In this document: positions 1 through 5,444 of the stretch, one piece after another
How the letters are laid out: each line of letters starts with the position of its first letter
Position numbering within the stretch: the stretch's first letter is position 1
Assembly: GCA_030066245.1 (NCBI GenBank)
Contig: JASJBY010000162.1
Coordinates: 1 to 8,700 of the forward strand
DNA: 8,700 nt
Reading direction: 5' to 3'
Origin: Gammaproteobacteria bacterium
GTDB taxonomy: Bacteria; Pseudomonadota; Gammaproteobacteria; JAABTG01
Program-made: the position numbers and the translations under genes
Notes under the pieces: generated by a model
What the model saw: only the letters and a program-made list of their open reading frames with translations
The model's database searches: none
What the model was told of the DNA's origin: nothing

Positions 1-654
1 CGGGAACGCGCCCAGACTGCCTTCTTCACCGCCAGCTTCGCCGTTATGGGTTACCTGGCCAAGGCAGACGGTCGCGTCACCCGAGACGAGGTGCGCACGG
101 CCGCGGCCATCATGGACCAGATGGGGCTGGACGCGGAGCTGAAACAGGTGGCGCAGAGCCTCTTTCGAGAAGGCCGCCAGCGTGACTTCGATCTGGCCGA
201 GATCCTTGACCAGCTGCGCCGGGAATGTCGTGGGCGTAGAAACCTGCTGCGGCTGTTCATCGAAATCCAGCTCGCGGCTGCCTACGCGGATGGTGTGCTC
301 GACCCCCGCGAGCATCGGGTGCTGCTGCAAATCTGCGAGAAGCTCGGCTTTTCCCGCTATGAGCTCGGCATTCTCGACGCCATGACCCGTGCCCGGCAGG
401 GATTCCGCGCGGGCGCCGGCCGTGCCGCGCCCGAGAAGGGTGTCAGCCTGCAGGACGCTTACGCCATGCTGAATGTGTCGCCCAGCGCGGAGCCGCCCGA
501 TATCAAACGAGCGTATCGACGACTGATGAGCCAGCACCATCCGGACAAGCTCGTAGCGAAAGGCCTACCGGAGGAAATGGTCAAGGTGGCCACCCAGAGA
601 ACCCAGGAGATAAAGGCCGCCTACGAGAGGGTTCGGGAAGCGCGCGGCTTCTGA
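1..654 (+). CDS. djlA: DjlA-type J-domain co-chaperone (5' end outside window)
   Basis: The reading frame is open from the first base, so the true start lies upstream; the first internal ATG (46) falls inside the conserved domain and is not the start. 217 residues are visible. The first ~110 form a helical TerB-like domain beginning with an FAVMGYLAKADGRVT segment, as in DjlA. A charged, glycine/alanine-rich linker follows, then a C-terminal J domain from about residue 149 to the end. The J domain carries the HPD motif (H180-P181-D182 counted from base 1) that stimulates DnaK ATPase, and ends in the KAAYERV helix. In known DjlA proteins an N-terminal transmembrane helix anchors the protein in the inner membrane with the J domain in the cytoplasm; that part would lie upstream of the window. 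A related TerB plus J-domain protein is the alternative, but domain order and C-terminal position of the J domain fit DjlA. The next gene starts 128 nt downstream. Confidence 0.88.
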   Translation, partial: RERAQTAFFTASFAVMGYLAKADGRVTRDEVRTAAAIMDQMGLDAELKQVAQSLFREGRQRDFDLAEILDQLRRECRGRRNLLRLFIEIQLAAAYADGVLDPREHRVLLQICEKLGFSRYELGILDAMTRARQGFRAGAGRAAPEKGVSLQDAYAMLNVSPSAEPPDIKRAYRRLMSQHHPDKLVAKGLPEEMVKVATQRTQEIKAAYERVREARGF

Positions 655-782
655 GCCGTCACCTGCATCATACCCAGTGGCTCCGAATAGCCGGCACTGC
701 GGTGAGACCTCAAGGCTTGAGGAACAGCTGACGAGAAACTAACCTTGAGGACGGACTCAAGAATGGAAGCTTAGCGACTCTC
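655..782. promoter_or_regulatory. Intergenic region with paired CTCAAG/CTTGAG inverted repeats
   Basis: This 128-nt gap separates the djlA end from the DUF350 gene. It holds four copies of one hexamer in two orientations. CTCAAG (709-714) and CTTGAG (716-721) form the near-perfect palindrome CCTCAAGGCTTGAGG at 708-722. CTTGAG (744-749) and CTCAAG (756-761) form a second inverted pair with a 6-nt spacer. No U-tract follows either pair, so a factor-independent terminator is unlikely. A regulator binding site or RNA structure controlling the downstream pair is possible. A GGAAG at 765-769 is the likely, rather distant, ribosome binding site for the ATG at 783. I do not recognise a clear sigma-70 promoter. 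Confidence 0.35.
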
Positions 783-1013
783 ATGAGCGATACGGTCGAC
801 CCCATCCTTCTGAACTTCATCTATGCCGTTATGGGCGGGGCGTTGACCCTCCTGTTCATGTGGCTGGGCTGCAAGCTGTTCAACCATCTTGTCGATTTCA
901 GCATCAGCCAGGAACTCGGCAAGGGGAACACCGCCATCGGAATGATGGTGATGGGCATCTTCATCGGCGTCGGCGTGGCCATGGGCTTGGTAATCGGCCT
1001 GGGCTTGAACTGA
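783..1013 (+). CDS. Small two-helix membrane protein, DUF350-like
   Basis: This is a 76-residue protein with two hydrophobic stretches, about residues 9-33 and 50-75. They are joined by a short polar loop of the form FSISQELGKGNTAIG (residues 39-53). That loop pattern (ELxxGNxAxG before a glycine-rich second helix) is what I associate with DUF350 (the YjfL-type UPF0719 family). Most YjfL-like proteins carry two such units; this one has one. It should sit in the inner membrane; no biochemical function is established for the family. Its stop overlaps by one base with the start of the downstream lytic transglycosylase (TGATG at 1011-1015), so the two are almost certainly co-translated, which suggests a cell-envelope role. 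A long antisense frame over this region has no homology I recognise. The family call rests on recalled sequence pattern only. Confidence 0.72.
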   Translation: MSDTVDPILLNFIYAVMGGALTLLFMWLGCKLFNHLVDFSISQELGKGNTAIGMMVMGIFIGVGVAMGLVIGLGLN

Positions 1014-1576
1014 TGTCACGCGGCGCGGCAGCGCTTGCCGCTCTAGCCCTCGCCACCACCGTCGGCGCCGCCTCTTTCGACAAGCCGGTCTTCTCGGATC
1101 ACTGGGACAAGCAATACGACGGCTACTTCCGCAAATACGCAAAGCGTTATTTCGGACCGAGCTTCGATTGGCATTGGTTCAAAGCCCAGGGAATAGCCGA
1201 GTCCAATCTCAGGCCTCATGCCAGGAGCAGCGCCGGGGCGCGAGGGATCATGCAGATCCTGCCCAGCACCTATGAGGAGATCCGCAGCCAGAACCCTCAC
1301 TTCCTCGCCATCAACGAACCGCGCTGGAATATCGCCGCCGCCATCTACTACGACCGCATGTTGTACCGCAGATGGGTGAAGCGCCTGCCGGCGAAGAGCG
1401 AGCGCTTGAACTTCACTTTCGCCAGCTACAATGCCGGCTACGGGACCATACGCAGAGCGCAGCGCCGCGCCTCGCGCGAGGAGAGCAATCCCGAGAGCTG
1501 GGAGACGGTCGCGCAACACTCGCCGAGAGAAACCCGCTTTTACGTCCGGCGCATAGCCCGGCTGATGAACCACTGA
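1013..1576 (+). CDS. Secreted lytic transglycosylase, SLT (GH23-like) domain
   Basis: A 187-residue protein predicted to cleave the glycosidic bonds of peptidoglycan in the periplasm. The N-terminus (MSRGAAALAALALATTVGA, then ASF) looks like a Sec signal peptide cleaved near residue 19-20. There is no lipobox cysteine, so a soluble product is expected. The SLT fold follows: catalytic Glu63 in the GIAESNL motif, the conserved SAGARGIMQILPST block (residues 73-86), the NIAAAIYYD helix (106-114) and FASYNAGYG (136-144). The tail contains ETRFYVRRI, resembling the end of MltF/Slt-type catalytic domains. The start at 1013 is chosen over the in-frame ATG at 860. It gives a proper signal peptide and overlaps the previous stop, whereas the 860 frame would run through the DUF350 gene and add a low-complexity Gly/Arg/His-rich segment. 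It is small for the family, essentially a bare catalytic domain. No strong Shine-Dalgarno is visible, consistent with translational coupling. Confidence 0.9.
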   Translation: MSRGAAALAALALATTVGAASFDKPVFSDHWDKQYDGYFRKYAKRYFGPSFDWHWFKAQGIAESNLRPHARSSAGARGIMQILPSTYEEIRSQNPHFLAINEPRWNIAAAIYYDRMLYRRWVKRLPAKSERLNFTFASYNAGYGTIRRAQRRASREESNPESWETVAQHSPRETRFYVRRIARLMNH

Positions 1577-1717
1577 CGCCGCAGACACCGGCTGGGTCAG
1601 AGGAGCGATGCCGTCCTGCCAGGCGCGGCCGGGCAAGTGCTGTCAGCACCACAGTTCGCCTGAAAAAGATCCGCATATCGGTTAGAGTTTGGCATTTTTC
1701 AGGCGGGAGCCACTACC
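1577..1717. promoter_or_regulatory. rpe upstream region: hairpin and long inverted repeat reaching the RBS
   Basis: This 141-nt region contains a small perfect hairpin, GTGCT-gtc-AGCAC (1637-1649). It also contains an 11-bp perfect inverted repeat: CGCCTGAAAAA at 1657-1667 and TTTTTCAGGCG at 1695-1705, separated by 27 AT-richer bases. In RNA the stem could extend by two U-G pairs (1656/1706 and 1655/1707), into the Shine-Dalgarno GGGAG (1705-1709), which lies 8 nt before the rpe ATG. It could therefore mask the ribosome binding site, or be an operator for a dimeric regulator at the DNA level. The preceding gene ends at 1576, so a promoter for rpe and the genes after it probably lies here, but I cannot assign -35/-10 boxes with confidence. 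Confidence 0.4.
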
Positions 1718-2392
1718 ATGCCCGAGTATCTGATAGCCCCCTCCATCCTCTCGGCCGACTTCGCTCGTCTGGGTGAAGAAGTGAATACGGTACTGGACGC
1801 TGGCGCGGACATTGTGCACTTCGACGTCATGGACAATCACTATGTGCCCAATCTCACCATCGGGCCGCTGATCTGCGAAGCCCTGCGAAAGCACGGCGTC
1901 GAAGCCCCCATAGACGTCCACCTGATGGTTAAACCGGTGGACCGCATCATCCCGGATTTCGCCAAGGCAGGTGCCACCTATATCACTTTCCACCCCGAGG
2001 CCTCGGAGCATGTGGATCGCTCTCTGGCTCTGGTCAGGGATTCGGGCTGCAAATCCGGCTTGGTGTTCAACCCCGCCACGCCTCTGGAGTACCTGAAGTA
2101 TGTGCTGGACAAAGTGGACATGGTGCTGCTGATGTCCGTGAACCCGGGATTCGGCGGCCAGAAATTCATTCCGGCCACGCTGGAGAAACTCAGGGAAGCG
2201 CGCAAGATCATCGACCAGAGCGGCTACGACATCCGTCTGGAGATCGACGGCGGCGTCAAGGTAGGCAACATCCGCGAGATTGCCGAGGCGGGTGCGGACA
2301 CCTTCGTGGCGGGCTCCGCGATTTTCGGCACCGAGGACTACCACGCCACGGTACGAGCCATGCGCGACGAGTTGGCCAAGGCGCAGAGTTGA
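1718..2392 (+). CDS. rpe: Ribulose-phosphate 3-epimerase
   Basis: A 224-residue cytoplasmic TIM-barrel enzyme that interconverts D-ribulose 5-phosphate and D-xylulose 5-phosphate in the pentose phosphate pathway. All family signatures are present: APSILSADF at the N-terminus (Ser9), VHFDVMDNHYVPN with metal/catalytic residues His34 and Asp36, HLMV with His68, the methionine-containing LLMSVNPGFGGQ (142-148) phosphate-side loop, and EIDGGV with the second catalytic acid Asp177. The GAGSAIF-type phosphate-binding region appears as VAGSAIF near residues 196-202. Length and motifs are standard. A GGGAG Shine-Dalgarno at 1705-1709 supports the ATG at 1718. The next gene, gph, begins within a few bases of the stop, so the two are likely co-transcribed. 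The rpe-gph pair is a known arrangement in many proteobacteria. The inverted repeat described upstream may influence translation. Confidence 0.98.
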   Translation: MPEYLIAPSILSADFARLGEEVNTVLDAGADIVHFDVMDNHYVPNLTIGPLICEALRKHGVEAPIDVHLMVKPVDRIIPDFAKAGATYITFHPEASEHVDRSLALVRDSGCKSGLVFNPATPLEYLKYVLDKVDMVLLMSVNPGFGGQKFIPATLEKLREARKIIDQSGYDIRLEIDGGVKVGNIREIAEAGADTFVAGSAIFGTEDYHATVRAMRDELAKAQS

Positions 2393-2403
2393 GGCCTGCG
2401 GCG

Positions 2404-3150
2404 GTGAGCGGCAAACAGGCATTGCCTTCCCACCCGTCCACGGCCCAGGGGTCGGCATCGGCGCTCAGGCGCAATCCGGCCATGCTGCTGATAGACGTGG
2501 ACGGCACCCTGGTGGACAGCGTTCCCGACCTGGCCTTCTGTGTGGACGCCATGATGGACCACCTGGGGCTGCCGAAACGTGGCGAGGGGCAGGTTCGGCA
2601 GTGGGTGGGCAACGGCGTCGAGCGGCTCGTGCAGCGTGCCCTCACCGGCACGCTGAAAGGCGAGCCCGAAGACGCCTTGTATCAGCAGGCGTACCCCATC
2701 TTCATCAAACTCTACCAGGAGAACACCAGCAGGCGTAGCGTGCTCTACCCGGGCGTCACCGAGGCGCTGGCTGACCTGAAGGCGGCGGGCTATCCGCTGG
2801 GCTGCGTGACCAACAAGGCCGCCCGCTTCACTGAGCCCCTGCTCAGAGATCTGGGCATTCGCGATGCTTTCGCCATCGTCGTCAGCGGCGACACCCTGCC
2901 CCGCAAGAAACCGGATCCCCAACCCCTGCTGCACGCCGCAGAGTTCTTCTCGGTGGCGCCCCGGGAGGCTCTGATGGTGGGTGATTCGGTGAGCGACGTG
3001 AAAGCGGCCCGGGCCGCGGGCTTTCAGATCGTCTGCATGAGCTACGGCTACAACCACGGCATGGACATCCGCGAAGCCCGCCCGGATGCGGTCATCGACT
3101 CGCTGGCAGAGCTGCCCGGACTGCTGAAGGCCGCATCGCAAGGCCAATGA
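2404..3150 (+). CDS. gph: Phosphoglycolate phosphatase (HAD superfamily)
   Basis: A HAD-family hydrolase predicted to dephosphorylate 2-phosphoglycolate, a by-product of oxidative DNA damage repair. HAD motif I is IDVDGTLVDS, with nucleophile Asp31 and acid/base Asp33 counted from the GTG start. Motif II is VTNK, motif III the lysine in RKKPDP, and motif IV MVGDSVSD near residue 193. WVGNGVERLVQRAL in the cap region and SYGYNHG near the end are typical of Gph. The start is uncertain. TTG 2389 overlaps the rpe stop. GTG 2404 has a GAGG (2391-2394) nine bases upstream. ATG 2482 would begin right at the first beta strand. I favour GTG 2404, giving 248 aa; the resulting ~26-residue N-terminal extension is not conserved-looking, so ATG 2482 (222 aa) remains possible. 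Position between rpe and trpE matches the Pseudomonas-type order. Confidence 0.93.
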   Translation: MSGKQALPSHPSTAQGSASALRRNPAMLLIDVDGTLVDSVPDLAFCVDAMMDHLGLPKRGEGQVRQWVGNGVERLVQRALTGTLKGEPEDALYQQAYPIFIKLYQENTSRRSVLYPGVTEALADLKAAGYPLGCVTNKAARFTEPLLRDLGIRDAFAIVVSGDTLPRKKPDPQPLLHAAEFFSVAPREALMVGDSVSDVKAARAAGFQIVCMSYGYNHGMDIREARPDAVIDSLAELPGLLKAASQGQ

Positions 3151-3264
3151 CCGACTACCGACTGCGGGCGAGCCTCGACGAGGAGTCCTGCCTTACCATT
3201 GCATATCCGCCGCCGGCGGAATGCTCACCAGCTTTCCCCCTGTCTGTCCCGGAGCACGCCGAGC
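3151..3264. promoter_or_regulatory. gph-trpE intergenic region, no Trp-codon leader peptide
   Basis: This 114-nt gap precedes trpE. There is no TGG triplet in it in any + strand frame, so a classical Trp-codon attenuator leader is absent, and I see no TrpR-like operator. Two GC-rich self-complementary elements occur: CCTCGACGAGG at 3173-3183 and CCGCCGGCGG at 3210-3219. Neither is followed by a U-tract. GGAG at 3251-3254 is the trpE Shine-Dalgarno. A 44-codon frame (ATG 3147 to TGA 3281) starts on the gph stop (ATGA) and overlaps the trpE start; it has no recognisable similarity and I do not call it as a gene. A promoter here is plausible but not assignable. Confidence 0.3.
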
Positions 3265-4764
3265 ATGATGACGACACGTGAGCAGTTCTCACAGTTGGGT
3301 GGTCAGGGATACAACCGGGTACCCGTGATTCGCGAGGTCCTCGCGGATCTGGATACGCCCCTCAGCACCTACCTGAAGCTCGTTGGCGGCCCCTATTCCT
3401 ATCTCCTGGAGTCCGTGCACGGCGGAGAGAAATGGGGACGCTACTCCATTATCGGGCTGCCGAGCCGGACTCGCCTCATGGTCCGCGGCGACACGGTCAG
3501 CGTAGAAACCGATGACGGCACGCTCGAGGAAGAGCGGACAGCCGACCCCCTGGCGTGGATCGCCAAGTATCAACAACGATATCGGGCTCCTGAGCTCCCC
3601 GGGCTGCCGCGTTTTGCAGGCGGGCTGGTCGGTTACTTCGGCTACGACACGGTCCGTTACATCGAGCCGCGGCTCGGGGCATGCCCCAATCCCGACCCCT
3701 TGGGCATGCCCGACATCCTGCTCATGGCATCGGACGAGGTGGTGGTCTTCGACAATTTGAGTGGGAAGCTCTTTCTCATGTGCCTCGCCGACCCCGGGCA
3801 TACCGGCGCCTGGGACGATGCGCAGGCGCGCCTGGAAGAGCTGGCGTCGCGCCTGCGACGCGCGACGCCCGACTACCGCAGCGCCGACGAGCCACAGCAG
3901 ATTGCAGAGACTGACTTCGTCTCCGGCTTCAGCCGCGAGGGCTTCGAGGCCGCCGTGGAACGGGCCAAGCAGTACATCGTCGATGGCGACATTATGCAGG
4001 TCGTGCTCTCTCAACGCCTGTCGATTCCGTTTCGATCGCCGCCGCTGGACTTGTACCGGGCGTTGCGGGGCCTGAACCCGTCGCCCTATATGTATTACCT
4101 GGACCTGGGTGACGCTCATATCGTCGGCTCGTCACCCGAGATCCTGGTACGCCTGGAAGGCGACCTGGTCACCGTGCGACCTATCGCCGGCACTCGCCCC
4201 AGAGGCGCCAGCGAGAAGGAAGATCAGGTGCTGGAAAGAGATCTGCTCGCCGATCCCAAAGAGCTGGCCGAACACCTCATGCTGATTGACCTGGGACGCA
4301 ACGACGCGGGTCGAGTGTCGAAGATCGGCAGCGTGCGTGTCACCGAGCAGATGGTTATCGAGCGCTACTCTCACGTCATGCACATCGTGTCCAACGTGGT
4401 GGGCAGCCTGAAACCAGGACTGGCGGCCGTCGATGCCCTGCGCGCCACCTTCCCAGCCGGCACGGTCGCCGGCGCGCCCAAGATTCGGGCCATGGAGATC
4501 ATCGACGAGCTGGAGCCCGTGAAGCGGGGCGTGTACGCGGGCGCGGTCGGGTACCTGGACTGGCGTGGCGACATGGACACGGCCATCGCAATCCGGACCG
4601 CGGTGATCAAGGGCGAAACCCTGCATATCCAGGCCGGCGCAGGCATCGTACACGACTCAGTGCCGTCAAGAGAGTGGGACGAGACCATGAACAAGGGTCG
4701 TGCCATCTTTCGCGCCGTGGCACGCGCAGAGGCCGGCCTCCACGCGCCGACCTACGAGGTGTGA
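3265..4764 (+). CDS. trpE: Anthranilate synthase component I
   Basis: The 499-residue chorismate-binding subunit that, with TrpG, converts chorismate and glutamine-derived ammonia into anthranilate, the first committed step of tryptophan synthesis. The N-terminal domain carries the LLES motif (residues 47-50) that in studied TrpE proteins lines the tryptophan feedback pocket, followed by GGEKWGRYSIIGLP. The C-terminal chorismate-utilising domain has IMQVVLSQR, SSPEILVR, PIAGTRPRG, the DLGRNDAGRVS segment, FPAGTVAGAPK (about residue 395) and the QAGAGIVHDS block near the end. The start is set at ATG 3265 (followed by a second ATG at 3268) because GGAG at 3251-3254 lies ten bases upstream and because homologues begin with a short Thr/Arg-Glu-x-Phe segment. 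An in-frame TTG at 3199 adds an unlikely Arg/His-rich stretch. Full length and intact. trpG starts 3 nt after the stop. Confidence 0.98.
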   Translation: MMTTREQFSQLGGQGYNRVPVIREVLADLDTPLSTYLKLVGGPYSYLLESVHGGEKWGRYSIIGLPSRTRLMVRGDTVSVETDDGTLEEERTADPLAWIAKYQQRYRAPELPGLPRFAGGLVGYFGYDTVRYIEPRLGACPNPDPLGMPDILLMASDEVVVFDNLSGKLFLMCLADPGHTGAWDDAQARLEELASRLRRATPDYRSADEPQQIAETDFVSGFSREGFEAAVERAKQYIVDGDIMQVVLSQRLSIPFRSPPLDLYRALRGLNPSPYMYYLDLGDAHIVGSSPEILVRLEGDLVTVRPIAGTRPRGASEKEDQVLERDLLADPKELAEHLMLIDLGRNDAGRVSKIGSVRVTEQMVIERYSHVMHIVSNVVGSLKPGLAAVDALRATFPAGTVAGAPKIRAMEIIDELEPVKRGVYAGAVGYLDWRGDMDTAIAIRTAVIKGETLHIQAGAGIVHDSVPSREWDETMNKGRAIFRAVARAEAGLHAPTYEV

Positions 4765-4767
4765 GTC

Positions 4768-5346
4768 ATGCTCCTGATGATCGATAACTATGACTCGTTC
4801 ACCTACAACCTGGTGCAGTATCTTGGCGAGCTGGGGGCCGAGGTAAAAGTGTTCCGCAACGACCGTATCGGTGTCGCCCAGGTGGAAACCCTCGCGCCAC
4901 GTCACATTGTTGTCTCACCCGGGCCCTGCACGCCCGACGAGGCCGGAGAATCCATGAACATCATCCGTGCCTTCGCCGGACGGATACCTATCCTGGGCGT
5001 GTGCCTGGGACATCAGTGCATAGGCCAGGTGTTCGGCGGACGTATTGTCCACGCCCATCGGGTCATGCATGGCAAGACATCCCTGATCAACCACACCAGG
5101 GCCAGCGTCTTCCGAGGACTGGATGATCCCCTGGAGGCAACGCGATACCACTCGTTGGTAATCGAGAAGTCCACGCTACCCGATTGTCTGGACGTCACCG
5201 CCTGGACGGAGGACGAGTCGGGGACAATGGACGAAATCATGGGCGTCCGCCACCGGGAGCTCGCGGTGGAAGGCGTGCAGTTTCACCCGGAATCCATACT
5301 GACCGAACACGGCCACGCGTTACTGCGGAACTTCCTGGAAAACTAG
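4768..5346 (+). CDS. trpG: Anthranilate synthase component II, glutamine amidotransferase
   Basis: A 192-residue class I glutamine amidotransferase supplying ammonia from glutamine to TrpE. The catalytic triad is visible: nucleophile Cys79 in GVCLGHQ, and His173 and Glu175 in VQFHPES. The N-terminal IDNYDSFTYNLVQYL and the oxyanion-side VVSPGPCTP are typical of TrpG/PabA. Family members often serve both anthranilate and aminodeoxychorismate synthases; location directly behind trpE indicates the tryptophan role, though a shared PabA function is possible. The start ATG 4768 is 3 nt after the trpE stop, with GAGGTG at 4756-4761 as Shine-Dalgarno embedded in the end of trpE, implying coupled translation. 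Length is standard. Confidence 0.97.
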   Translation: MLLMIDNYDSFTYNLVQYLGELGAEVKVFRNDRIGVAQVETLAPRHIVVSPGPCTPDEAGESMNIIRAFAGRIPILGVCLGHQCIGQVFGGRIVHAHRVMHGKTSLINHTRASVFRGLDDPLEATRYHSLVIEKSTLPDCLDVTAWTEDESGTMDEIMGVRHRELAVEGVQFHPESILTEHGHALLRNFLEN

Positions 5347-5444
5347 TGTTTCGAGCTGCGGGGCGGCGCGCCGATGCGCACCGCCGGCATGCTCGGGCCA
5401 GCTGCAGCCGAGCGCCGTCGCGTTGAGCACGGACATCTGAACCT
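5347..5444. promoter_or_regulatory. trpG-trpD spacer with GC-rich hairpins
   Basis: This 98-nt spacer is the only sizeable gap inside the trpE-trpC block. It contains the palindrome CGGCGCGCCG (5364-5373), a possible stem between GGCGG (5362-5366) and CCGCC (5381-5385), and a second stem GCTCGG (5391-5396)/CCGAGC (5408-5413). No U-tract follows, so these are not obvious factor-independent terminators. They could be mRNA stability or processing structures. In-frame stop TGA 5424-5426 rules out an upstream extension of trpD through the spacer. I see no convincing promoter. Confidence 0.3.

Noticed and set aside
860..1012. Upstream in-frame extension of the transglycosylase from ATG 860
   Set aside because: It would overlap most of the DUF350 gene out of frame and bury the signal peptide; ATG 1013 is the sensible start.
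1682..2458. 258-codon open frame on the - strand across rpe
   Set aside because: It is antisense to a fully recognisable rpe, has no domain I recognise, and arises from codon bias in GC-rich DNA.
2338..3147. 269-codon - strand frame across gph
   Set aside because: Shadow of gph; His/Arg/Gln-rich composition without any family motif.
3199..3264. TTG-initiated extension of trpE
   Set aside because: Adds an Arg/His-rich segment not seen in TrpE proteins, while ATG 3265 has a proper GGAG upstream.
3151..3264. Classical trp attenuator or TrpR operator ahead of trpE
   Set aside because: No Trp codons, no terminator with a U-tract, and no TrpR-like palindrome seen.
3289..4119. 276-codon - strand frame inside trpE
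   Set aside because: Fully antisense to conserved trpE sequence; no family resemblance.
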